In this document: in pieces, positions 28,607-36,942 of the stretch
How positions within the stretch are numbered: the stretch's first letter is position 1
Layout of the letters: each line of letters opens with the position of its first letter
Assembly (NCBI GenBank): GCA_963974595.1
Contig: CAXBDA010000005.1
Location: 10,416 to 74,415, forward strand
Direction: 5' to 3'
DNA length: 64,000 bases
Origin: PZPK01 sp963974595
GTDB lineage: Bacteria; Pseudomonadota; Gammaproteobacteria; Pseudomonadales; Oleiphilaceae
Position numbers and translations under genes: made by a program
The notes under the pieces: generated by a model
Databases searched by the model: none
Told to the model about the DNA's origin: nothing
What the model saw: the letters and a program-made list of their open reading frames with translations, nothing else

Positions 28607-29110
28607 CTACGACGACATTTTGGAAACATCTAAGGCATAAGAAAGATCAACCACTTCGGTTTTTTTAGCAGCCGCTTTAATGGCAGCCTTGATTCTAGGG
28701 TAGGTTCCACAGCGGCAAATATTGCCTGACATAGCCAAATCAATGTCGGCATCTGAAGGTTGGGGATTGTTTTTCAACAAGGCACTGGCAGACATTAATT
28801 GACCAGATTGGCAGTACCCGCACTGGGGCACATTAAACTCAATCCAGTATTCTTGAAGAGGGTGTAACTCTTGAGAATCGGCAGATAAGCTTTCTATCGT
28901 TGAAATATGTTTCCCTTCAACCGCAGAAATAGGCGTAATGCAGGAGCGAATGGCGACCCCCTCTAAATGCACAGTACAAGCACCACATAAGCCCGCACCA
29001 CAGCCAAATTTAGTCCCCTTAAGCTTTAATTCATCTCGAATCACCCACAATAAAGGCGTATCCGACTCAGAGCTAATGTCTTTCACTTCACCGTTAATCG
29101 TTAACTTCAT
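28607..29110 (-). CDS. 2Fe-2S subunit of molybdenum hydroxylase (IorA-like)
   Basis: Small electron-transfer subunit. The N-terminal plant-type cluster is CGAGLCGACTVHLEG with a later Cys (about residues 38-60), and the C-terminal helical cluster is PQCGYCQSGQLMSA and SGNICRCGTYPRI (about 99-140). Length 167. It is the first gene of the operon, 49 bases before the large subunit. The medium and FAD subunits of classic xanthine dehydrogenases are missing, as in isoquinoline oxidoreductase and related periplasmic aldehyde dehydrogenases, which pass electrons to a cytochrome. Confidence 0.92.
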   Translation of the reverse strand: MKLTINGEVKDISSESDTPLLWVIRDELKLKGTKFGCGAGLCGACTVHLEGVAIRSCITPISAVEGKHISTIESLSADSQELHPLQEYWIEFNVPQCGYCQSGQLMSASALLKNNPQPSDADIDLAMSGNICRCGTYPRIKAAIKAAAKKTEVVDLSYALDVSKMSS

Positions 29111-29188
29111 CTCACCAGACCTTTTATTTTTTACGAAGAATGAAGCATATAAGCAAATGAGTCAATACTTATGACTACCAGTCATAAG

Positions 29189-29755
29189 TTAGCGTAAACC
29201 ATGATTTTCTCTATTGTGTTGCTTTGCCTTATCGCCTTTTTTCAGCAGAATATAAACCGCACCCGTACCGCCGTGCTGTTTTTGTGCCGAATGGAAGGCC
29301 ATCACCTCATCTAGTTGTGGTAGCCATATCGCTAGATGGCTTTTGAGTATGGCAATTTTGTCAGGGTTTCGATCACCCTTTCCATGCAAAATGATCGCCG
29401 TTCTAAGTTCATAGGCAACACATTCACGTAAAAATCGAAAGACCTCTCGCCTAGCCTCTGCCACTGTCAGTTTATGAAGATCTAATCGTGCATCTATCTC
29501 GTACTGGCCAAGCCTAAATTTACGAAACACACCATGCTGAATACCTGGCCGCTTGAACGTTAAAACATCATTTGATTTCAATAGCGGTACATCAGAAGAA
29601 GAAAGTGGATCCTCTTGTGAAAGGCTGCCTTCAGCCAGTTTTCGCCTAACACGCTTACCGGGCGTTACGACTGCTTTTTTTATCACATGGGCACGATCAG
29701 TTTTCAATGGCTCAACGCCATCTAATTCTTGCAAGAATAGGTCATTAGAACTCAT
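29189..29755 (-). CDS. Smr domain protein, SmrA-like
   Basis: Small MutS-related domain protein. The C-terminal Smr domain has LDLHKLTVAEARREVFRFL (about residues 92-110), IILHGKGDRNP (about 121) and HGGTGAVYILLKKG (about 161). Length 188 matches SmrA/YdaL-type proteins, which show DNA nicking activity in vitro. The N-terminal part is polar and probably flexible. Cellular role is not known. Confidence 0.85.
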   Translation of the reverse strand: MSSNDLFLQELDGVEPLKTDRAHVIKKAVVTPGKRVRRKLAEGSLSQEDPLSSSDVPLLKSNDVLTFKRPGIQHGVFRKFRLGQYEIDARLDLHKLTVAEARREVFRFLRECVAYELRTAIILHGKGDRNPDKIAILKSHLAIWLPQLDEVMAFHSAQKQHGGTGAVYILLKKGDKAKQHNRENHGLR

Positions 29756-29782
29756 AAACGGCCTCTAATTAAGAACTTTTAG

Positions 29783-30718
29783 TCAAACGCTAACAGCATT
29801 AATTGTGGGTGATGATAACGCTTGGTTAAGTAATTCCCATGGTGCGATTGGCTGGCAATTTGAAAAAATAAAGTCTGTAAAAGCCACCACTTTCGACGGT
29901 GGCTCTCTTCTGCTTGGATAAACCAAATAAAAAGTTCTCTCTTGAAATGGCATATCAGGTAAAATTTTAATCAGTGACTTATTTTTTAGATCCTCACTAA
30001 TTAAAATTTGCGGTACAGCACCGATGCCAAACCCCTCCCTTACCATTTTACGGATCATTTCCATATCGTTGGCAATCATTCTTGATTTAGGCTGAAACTC
30101 AACCCTGCCATTAGAGCTCTGAAAAATCCATGGGGAAGCCGGGTGAGATATACAGGTATGATTTTCCAGATCATGAATAGATGTAGGTAGACCATGTTTC
30201 TTAATGTATTCAGGCGATACACATAATGACAAACGTGCTGTACCGATATTGCGGGCAATTAAGCTGGAATCAGACAAAGGGCCTATTCTAAATGCAATAT
30301 CTACTTCCTGCTCCAGCATATCGATTTGTTTATTGTCAGAAATAATTTCGACGTTCACTTTAGGATATCTTTCTAGAAACTGCTTGATGACGCCAACAAA
30401 AAAAGGGGTACCAAAAGATAAGGGGGTACTAATACGTAACAAACCACTTGGTTCCGCCTGCATATTATTAACAACCCTATCCGCTTCTTCTGCTTGTTCA
30501 AGCATCTTTTGGCATTGAGAGAAGTATAATTTACCCGTTTCAGTTGGCTTAAGATTTCGAGTAGTTCGATTAATCAACCTGACACCAACTCTTTTCTCTA
30601 GCTGGCTGACTTTACGACTAACCGTTGACTTGGGGAGTTTTAGTTTCTCTGCTGCTCGGGTAAAGCTGCCTGAGCTAACAACAATGGCGAAAATCGCCAT
30701 TTCATTTAAGTCTTGCAC
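29783..30718 (-). CDS. LysR family transcriptional regulator
   Basis: Regulator with an N-terminal winged helix (FAIVVSSGSFTRAAEKLKLP and STVSRKVSQLEKRVGVRLIN, about residues 10-52) and a C-terminal effector-binding domain (about 90-295). Length 311. The closest type by eye is the single-gene LysR group related to DsdC/AaeR-like proteins with the GIGAVPQILI motif. It lies 99 bases downstream of the periplasmic binding-protein gene, and both point leftwards. The target is not evident. Confidence 0.88.
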   Translation of the reverse strand: MQDLNEMAIFAIVVSSGSFTRAAEKLKLPKSTVSRKVSQLEKRVGVRLINRTTRNLKPTETGKLYFSQCQKMLEQAEEADRVVNNMQAEPSGLLRISTPLSFGTPFFVGVIKQFLERYPKVNVEIISDNKQIDMLEQEVDIAFRIGPLSDSSLIARNIGTARLSLCVSPEYIKKHGLPTSIHDLENHTCISHPASPWIFQSSNGRVEFQPKSRMIANDMEMIRKMVREGFGIGAVPQILISEDLKNKSLIKILPDMPFQERTFYLVYPSRREPPSKVVAFTDFIFSNCQPIAPWELLNQALSSPTINAVSV

Positions 30719-30817
30719 GTAGGCTCCTCACTATAAATCACAAAATTGATACAATGAGTAAAAATCTATAGCATTAACCACTTTAATGAAACAATTAATT
30801 TAATAAATGAGCGGCAT

Positions 30818-31816
30818 TTATTCAGGCCGTGCACATTCACCACGAGAGTTATCTAACCGACAACGAATTTTCCATAGTAATTTCAATGCAGTAGGATGAT
30901 TTACTTTGTCTTCCTTTAAAGACATCCTGACTCTTTTACTGAAATGATCAATTTCATCTTTGGTGAACTGGCTAATTTCTATCCAGTATTTCTGAGGAAT
31001 TTCAGCTTCAGCATCCTTCACCATTTTGGAGATTGCTTTAAGGCGGGTAAGAATATAATTTCTCATTTTATGTCCAAAATCTTTCGGAAATAATTCTTTT
31101 TTTGCAACAGTTTGCAGCATGCCGTAGTAAAGACGATAATTGATAATGCCGCCCTTCTCTCCTAAACCGTTATATAACTCAAAAGTGTTATAAGCCAGCG
31201 CTGGCATTAATACGATGTCTAAATTTCCATTATTAAACTGCCCTGCAAAGGTCGCAAGTGATACATTCATAGGCGATGTACCAGCAAGATCCGAGAATTT
31301 CCTTGCCTGCGGGTCACCATTCAATATCGCCATTCGTTTGCCAGAAAAGTCATCAATACTTTGAATATTTCTGTCATTAACGAAAGCAAACATCGACCCG
31401 ACCGGAAACGTTGCAACGACCTCATACTGGCCTTGTGTCATAAGCCTTCCCGCTCTTGGTCTTGCTAAGGTTGCTAAAACAAGCTCTAAACCTTTTTCGG
31501 AATTAATCGCACCAATAGCATCCATGGTGCCGCCAAATTGAACAAACTGGCGAGCCATAATACTTGTTAGCAATACAGCTTCACAGCGACCAGCCTTGAA
31601 ATCATTCGCAGCAACACTTTCATCGGTGTAAGCAACAAATTTTATGTTGAGCCCCCAACCTTGCGCTTTTGGAATTAAATCCGAATAAAAAGACATAACC
31701 GGCCCATTGCGACCAACAGGATCCCAGACACAGAAAACTTTATCTTCTAAGGCACTAACAGAAACACTTATAAGGGAAAGCAAACAACTCATTAATAAGA
31801 CAGGTATCGTCTTCAT
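30818..31816 (-). CDS. Putative periplasmic solute-binding protein (DUF6091-like)
   Basis: Secreted protein of 332 residues with a signal peptide (MSCLLSLISVSVSA, cleavage about residue 23). The fold is that of TRAP/phosphonate-type binding proteins: FCVWDPVGRNGPVMSFYSDL near the mature start, SIDDFSGKRMAILNGDPQAR near 170. It resembles the orphan 'putative solute-binding protein' family. No transporter membrane genes are adjacent, so it may work as a sensor or with a distant permease. The ligand is unknown. Confidence 0.65.
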   Translation of the reverse strand: MKTIPVLLMSCLLSLISVSVSALEDKVFCVWDPVGRNGPVMSFYSDLIPKAQGWGLNIKFVAYTDESVAANDFKAGRCEAVLLTSIMARQFVQFGGTMDAIGAINSEKGLELVLATLARPRAGRLMTQGQYEVVATFPVGSMFAFVNDRNIQSIDDFSGKRMAILNGDPQARKFSDLAGTSPMNVSLATFAGQFNNGNLDIVLMPALAYNTFELYNGLGEKGGIINYRLYYGMLQTVAKKELFPKDFGHKMRNYILTRLKAISKMVKDAEAEIPQKYWIEISQFTKDEIDHFSKRVRMSLKEDKVNHPTALKLLWKIRCRLDNSRGECARPE

Positions 31817-32016
31817 TCTGAAAAATTTTCCTTATGATCGCTTTTTATAAAAAGTACTCATCACTTAATCTCTTTAGAAACTGGCTAAAAAAGCAAGCAG
31901 ACTATTTAAAATAAAAGTGTACAATTAAAAATTGTAAGCTTAATAATAAATTATTGTATGAAAAATAAACAGAGCACACGATAAACCCGCAGTTACTCTA
32001 TTAAATTCCAAATTAT

Positions 32017-32934
32017 ATGATTCATTCACAAAGTCCATTTTTGATAACAATATTAGGCCCGACAGCCAGCGGTAAAACAAAACTCGCTGTCGAATTAGCC
32101 AAACAACTCACCGGCGAAATCATCTCTGCTGACTCCCGCCAAGTCTATAAACACATGGATATAGGCACCGGAAAAGACCTAAATGAATACGGTCATATTC
32201 CTTACCACTTAATAGATATCGTGAATCCAAATGCGGAATATAATCTTTTTAATTTTGCGGTTGATTTCAATCATGCCTTTAATGCTATTACTCAACGTCA
32301 TCATTTGCCTTTTTTAGTGGGCGGAACAGGCATGTACCTAGACGCTGTGTTAAGTCGCTATAAACTAACGATAGCAAACATCGATGAAAAAACACGCCTT
32401 AAATTAGAAAAAAAATCAGAGTCTGAGTTAACGGCAATTTTATGCGAACTCAAGCCGACTCTACACAATACGACAGACATACAAAACAAAGACCGATTAC
32501 TCCAAGCCATTGAAATAGCTATGTCTGAAAACGAAAATGCAAGGCTTGTTACCTGGCCTTCATTTAAGCCTCTCATCCTAGGCATAAAAATAGAACGAAC
32601 TACCTTGAAAAACAATATAACAACGCGTCTAAAAGAAAGATTGCAAGCAGGAATGATCGAAGAGGTATCCGCGTTAAGGCAGCAGGGAATCACCGATCAG
32701 CGTATTGATAATTTCGGGTTAGAGTATAGGTATCTCTTAAAACACCTTAAAGGAGAGCTTAACTATAATGACATGTTCCAAAAATTGAATGCCGCCATCG
32801 TAAATTTCACCAAACAACAACATAAATGGTTCAGGAATCTAGAGAAAAAAGGCCATAAAATCGTTTGGCTGGATTCAGACACAACTATGTCTGAAGCAGC
32901 CTTGATCCATATAAACTCAGCTACAAGGTTTTAG
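32017..32934 (+). CDS. miaA: tRNA dimethylallyltransferase, atypical
   Basis: Transfers a dimethylallyl group to A37 of tRNAs reading UNN codons. The P-loop LGPTASGKTKLAVELA is at about residues 11-26, the substrate loop EIISADSRQVYKHMDIGTGK at about 36-55, and LVGGTGMYLDAVLSRY at about 108. The text after the MDIGT motif (GKDLNEYGHIPYHLIDIV) differs from the AKP-type sequence of the usual gammaproteobacterial enzyme and looks like the type seen in Bacteroidetes and some deltaproteobacteria. Length 305. It is not beside mutL or hfq, the usual position. Its stop overlaps the convergent sulfotransferase gene by 18 bases. Confidence 0.87.
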   Translation: MIHSQSPFLITILGPTASGKTKLAVELAKQLTGEIISADSRQVYKHMDIGTGKDLNEYGHIPYHLIDIVNPNAEYNLFNFAVDFNHAFNAITQRHHLPFLVGGTGMYLDAVLSRYKLTIANIDEKTRLKLEKKSESELTAILCELKPTLHNTTDIQNKDRLLQAIEIAMSENENARLVTWPSFKPLILGIKIERTTLKNNITTRLKERLQAGMIEEVSALRQQGITDQRIDNFGLEYRYLLKHLKGELNYNDMFQKLNAAIVNFTKQQHKWFRNLEKKGHKIVWLDSDTTMSEAALIHINSATRF

Positions 32935-34461
32935 TGCTGCGATCAATGGCGCTAGTTGTTGTCGATAGGGTGCCGACGCCTTGAGTGCACGTTTATAGAT
33001 AGGCTGACGAACTTGGCTGACACTTGCCGTTCTAACGGCCCTAGTGTTCTTATGGAATTCAAAACAAGCTGACTCAGGTTCTAAACTGCAATAGTTTAAT
33101 AAATTGGTAATTTCCGTTTTTGAGTCTGCCACCATACGCTCATAATTCGCTTCATAAATCTGATCTGCGAAAAGCATTTTCCAGTGTTTCATCATCTCTT
33201 GGTATTGACAATAATATTGGCCTAACTCAGTTAATTCATTAGTATAAGCATGGCTTCCACTAAAGTTTTGCTTATAAATTGAAAAACATGTTTCAAGCGG
33301 GTCACGTGTGCAATGTATGATCTTTGCATTCGGTAAAGCCATCGCAATGAGACCCACAAACATAAAGTTGTAGGGCATTTTATCGGTAAAAAATTTAGCT
33401 GTTTGCCTTGAACGCACGTCCTTTATGTAAGATTCAGCAATTAATAAGCTTTTATGGACTCTTTCAGTTAATTCAGTGTCTTCTGATAACACATCGGCAT
33501 ATTTTTCAACATTTGATTTAAGGTCAATTATTTCACCTTCGGCTTCAAGCAAAGAATGACTTGAAAGTATTTGTTCTATTAATGTTGTTCCTGAACGTGG
33601 CATTCCAAGAATGAAAATTGGCGACGCATCGTCAAGGCCTTTACCTTGAAACGCTATTTTAAGGTCCTCACTAAAGCAGCTTATAATTGATTTAAATTGA
33701 TCAACTGTTGAGTCATGACTGTATTGGTAGTTAGCGCGATTAATATCATTACCTAACTTCAAATAATGAAAAGATTTTGTATGGTTAGAAGACGTCTCAA
33801 AGTACATAGACAAAATATAGGCCAGATTCATTTTGACAACAGGCGCCTGATTTTCAGCCAATAGCTTTTGCTCAAACTGTGGTATCAGTTTGTCTAATAA
33901 GGGTTCTTTTTTCCCTTTACCATAAATCAAAAGATTTTTGATGACTGCAAGCTGACCCGGGTTCAATTTTAAGGCTTTCTGAAATGCTTTATAGCCTTTA
34001 TCGGTGTCACCCAGTCGGCTTAGCGCCAAACCTTTCAGGTTATAGGCATTCGCATTATTTGGCGCTTGTTTGATAATCGATTTACTAAGCTCTAATGCTT
34101 CATTCTCTTTGTGATTGGCGATTAATACCCCCGTCAATTTCTCTTGAAGGGCAAGCTCTGAGGGCACATATTTTATCAGCCTGAGTAACCACTCTTCTGC
34201 AAGCTTATTTTCAGCAAGTGCTGTGGCAATTGCCACACCCTGGTTTAATAAATCCGGATTGGCTGGTAAAACAGAAATAGCTTGAGTGATATAAACAAGA
34301 GCCTCATGTGCTCTTTTTGTCTGAGATAATAAAAGAGAAAGACGAGCATTAAATAAAGGATTTACAGGTTCAGACTCTATAAGTTTTCTATACAAAACCT
34401 CTGCTTCTGGAAACTTACCTTGCTGATGAAAGATTTGAGCTTGCTTAAATATGGCCTGCAT
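32917..34461 (-). CDS. TPR-containing sulfotransferase
   Basis: Two-part protein of 514 residues. The N-terminal half (about residues 1-190) is built of tetratricopeptide repeats (QGKFPEAEVLYRKLIESEP, NLKGLALSRLGDTDKGYKAF). The C-terminal half is a PAPS-dependent sulfotransferase with the 5' phosphosulfate loop FILGMPRSGTTLIEQILSSH at about 281-300 and the 3' phosphate region IIHCTRDPLETCFSIYKQNF near 380. The acceptor is unknown. The ending RAVRTASVSQVRQPIYKRAL is typical of this group. Confidence 0.87.
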   Translation of the reverse strand: MQAIFKQAQIFHQQGKFPEAEVLYRKLIESEPVNPLFNARLSLLLSQTKRAHEALVYITQAISVLPANPDLLNQGVAIATALAENKLAEEWLLRLIKYVPSELALQEKLTGVLIANHKENEALELSKSIIKQAPNNANAYNLKGLALSRLGDTDKGYKAFQKALKLNPGQLAVIKNLLIYGKGKKEPLLDKLIPQFEQKLLAENQAPVVKMNLAYILSMYFETSSNHTKSFHYLKLGNDINRANYQYSHDSTVDQFKSIISCFSEDLKIAFQGKGLDDASPIFILGMPRSGTTLIEQILSSHSLLEAEGEIIDLKSNVEKYADVLSEDTELTERVHKSLLIAESYIKDVRSRQTAKFFTDKMPYNFMFVGLIAMALPNAKIIHCTRDPLETCFSIYKQNFSGSHAYTNELTELGQYYCQYQEMMKHWKMLFADQIYEANYERMVADSKTEITNLLNYCSLEPESACFEFHKNTRAVRTASVSQVRQPIYKRALKASAPYRQQLAPLIAALKPCS

Positions 34462-34523
34462 TAGTTGCCTTAACTAGTTTAGTTTTAGACTGTGATTAGT
34501 TAACCAGCAAAGAGCCTCTATTA

Positions 34524-35789
34524 TTAGCGAAAAATACTGCAATGATGATCATCTAACTCACGAATATTTAACGAAATATAGTGTCTGGTTTCCTGTAACA
34601 ATACGCTATGCTGATCATACTTTCTTGTTGACAGGATATCATCCAGAAAACTCACTACACGCTTAAGAATATCCGGCAGGCCCTTCAAAATTAGATCTAC
34701 ATCACAAGCAACCACATACGCGTTGCCTTTTGCTTCATCTGTTTTTTGTATAAAAAGTTGGGGGTCAAAGATTCCGGTGTCTGTTGATAAGCAAGCTAAA
34801 CGCCTCACCCATGAGCGAAACCCATGTACCTTGGGTTCATAATCATACGGTAATAATTTTGCGCTGCTGAGTAAAAGTGAGCCATGCATTTTTTCTAATT
34901 TTTGTATTTTTTCAATGGTATTTTCCAAAACAAACTCTGGCGAAATATTACTTTTTTGTTTTGGCAAATAAGGTAAAAATAAATTAACCCAATGCATATG
35001 CACCTTGGGGAAATATAAAAAACCATTCAATCTTAAATTTGGCATGACATGCTGGAGCTGATTATGACCACCCAAACGATCTAAACGATCACTCAACTCG
35101 TTAGCAATAATTAAAATCTGGTTATCCAGCCCCAACTGAGATTCTGTAATATGAATCGGAAAACCGGAACCATCTATTTTGACATGGTGCGTTAAAATTA
35201 ACTCGGAAAGCCCTTGTAATTCAGACAGATTATTTCCCACAAAATTCGCACTCGCAAGAGGGTGAATATCTTGCCCTTTATGCTCAAAGAGCTTTGCCAT
35301 AAACGGGTTGCTCTCTTTACAATTGAGTTGGTTTTCTGGCTCAACAGATTCGTATTTACCTATATCCTGTAATAATCCGGCAAAAAACAATAAACGCTGA
35401 TTTTTAGCCGGTAAATTAAGTGACTTAGCCACTAATAAACTACACCAAGCGCAAAACAGCGCGCGCTCAAAATCCATTTGTGAATTAACATGTAATCGCG
35501 TAATAACACGCATCACATTAGGGAATTTTTCAAGTTCTTCACAGTAAGCCGTCATTTTTGGCCAAACTGAATGGTCTGCATTTACTTTAAAAAGGCTTGG
35601 GTGCGTATCGATAAAACACCTAAACTCCAACAGTAGGCTTGCGGCACTGATATAATAATTACCACTAAGGTAATCAAAACTGCTATCACTCATACGCTTT
35701 ATCAATCTCTGTCTAGCTGCAGACATCCCTTCTGCTTCAATATTATAAAAAACTATATTAAAGATAGGCGACAAGGCGGCTATATTCAA
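34524..35789 (-). CDS. HD-GYP-like domain protein with altered HD motif
   Basis: Protein of 421 residues whose middle part (about residues 95-230) resembles the HD-GYP phosphodiesterase fold. Expected motifs appear in order: His in RLHVNSQMDFERA (about 100), the HD position as LLQDIGKYE (Gln141-Asp142 instead of His-Asp), IHPLASANFVG (about 176), and HHVKIDGSGFP (about 201-211, GFP in place of GYP). Loss of the metal-binding His suggests a non-hydrolytic or altered enzyme. No receiver or PAS domain is seen. It diverges from the ArsM-like gene over 85 bases. Confidence 0.65.
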   Translation of the reverse strand: MNIAALSPIFNIVFYNIEAEGMSAARQRLIKRMSDSSFDYLSGNYYISAASLLLEFRCFIDTHPSLFKVNADHSVWPKMTAYCEELEKFPNVMRVITRLHVNSQMDFERALFCAWCSLLVAKSLNLPAKNQRLLFFAGLLQDIGKYESVEPENQLNCKESNPFMAKLFEHKGQDIHPLASANFVGNNLSELQGLSELILTHHVKIDGSGFPIHITESQLGLDNQILIIANELSDRLDRLGGHNQLQHVMPNLRLNGFLYFPKVHMHWVNLFLPYLPKQKSNISPEFVLENTIEKIQKLEKMHGSLLLSSAKLLPYDYEPKVHGFRSWVRRLACLSTDTGIFDPQLFIQKTDEAKGNAYVVACDVDLILKGLPDILKRVVSFLDDILSTRKYDQHSVLLQETRHYISLNIRELDDHHCSIFR

Positions 35790-35874
35790 AGATCAAAGCG
35801 TGATAATTTGTATGTTTTTTAGAGCCTAATGTGCTTTCAGATAATCTATACTTACCAGTAACTATTGAGTCAAA

Positions 35875-36930
35875 ATGATGCATGATAATGTAAAAGAATA
35901 TTATGGGGGTGTACTCCAACAAAGTGATGACCTTAAAACCAATGCCTGCTGCACCAGTTCTAGCCTGCCAAGACATGTAAAACAAGCACTTTCTAAAGTT
36001 CATGATGAAGTATTAAGCAAGTATTATGGCTGTGGTCTGATTGCGCCGGATATTCTGGATGGAATGCACATTCTAGACTTGGGTTGCGGGTCGGGTAGAG
36101 ACTGCTACGTTCTATCCCAATGGGTCGGTGAAAGTGGTCGAATTGTTGGCGTCGATATGACAGAGGCGCAACTTAATGTTGCACTTGCGCACGAAGATTA
36201 TCATGCAAAATTATTTGGCTACCAGTCAAAAAATACAGAATTCAAACTGGGTTATATCGAAAAGTTAGATGAACTAAATCTTCCTGACAATAGTTTTGAC
36301 ATTATCGTCTCGAACTGTGTTATCAACTTATCACCAGACAAAGAAGCGGTATTACGCGAAGCCTATCGTTTACTAAAGCCAGGTGGTGAGCTTTATTTCT
36401 CCGATGTTTATTCAAATAAACGTGTCCCCTTGGATTTAGTTAAAGACCCTGTGCTTTATGGCGAATGCCTAAGTGGTGCTCTTTACTGGAACGACTTTGA
36501 AAATCTTGCAAAACAAGCCGGTTTCCTTGACCCTCGTTTAGTTGAAGATGACATTATTATGATAGAAAACGCAGCAATCGAAACCAAGATTGGCCATATC
36601 GAATTTTATTCAGCGACATATCGCCTATTCAAACTACCTGAGTTAGAACCCAGTTGTGAAGATTACGGCCAAGCTGTTATTTATAAGGGCGGCGTCTCAT
36701 TTTCAGAAGAGCAGTTCGTACTGGATAAACACCATGTTATCCGAAAAGGCAAAATCTTCCCCGTGTGTGGTAATACGTGGCGCATGCTCAATGAAACTCG
36801 ATTTAAAGACTATTTCGAGTTTATCGGTAGTTGGGATACACATTACGGAATATTTGAAGGCTGCGGAACAAGCATTCCCTTTGAACCAGCTATTATGATC
36901 AATGACGCCAATGGTAGTGGCTGCTGTTGA
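35875..36930 (+). CDS. ArsM-like SAM-dependent methyltransferase
   Basis: Class I methyltransferase of the arsenite methyltransferase (ArsM) type. The start VKEYYGGVLQQSDDLKTNAC and the paired cysteines Cys25-Cys26 match the family, motif I is HILDLGCGSGRDCYVLSQWV (about residues 63-82), and the post-SAM segment has SNCVINLSPDKEAVLRE (about 145) and GECLSGALYWNDF (about 200), each with a conserved Cys. Length 351 and a C-terminal extension ending GSGCC resemble a known longer ArsM-like variety in marine bacteria. No arsR, arsB or arsC is adjacent, so a role in arsenic resistance is likely but unproved. Confidence 0.8.
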   Translation: MMHDNVKEYYGGVLQQSDDLKTNACCTSSSLPRHVKQALSKVHDEVLSKYYGCGLIAPDILDGMHILDLGCGSGRDCYVLSQWVGESGRIVGVDMTEAQLNVALAHEDYHAKLFGYQSKNTEFKLGYIEKLDELNLPDNSFDIIVSNCVINLSPDKEAVLREAYRLLKPGGELYFSDVYSNKRVPLDLVKDPVLYGECLSGALYWNDFENLAKQAGFLDPRLVEDDIIMIENAAIETKIGHIEFYSATYRLFKLPELEPSCEDYGQAVIYKGGVSFSEEQFVLDKHHVIRKGKIFPVCGNTWRMLNETRFKDYFEFIGSWDTHYGIFEGCGTSIPFEPAIMINDANGSGCC

Positions 36931-36942
36931 AAACAAAATAAA

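Noticed and set aside
28550..28610. Frameshift splitting the molybdenum hydroxylase subunits
   Set aside because: Both proteins have complete ends and the 49-base gap is normal for separate IorA/IorB-type genes.
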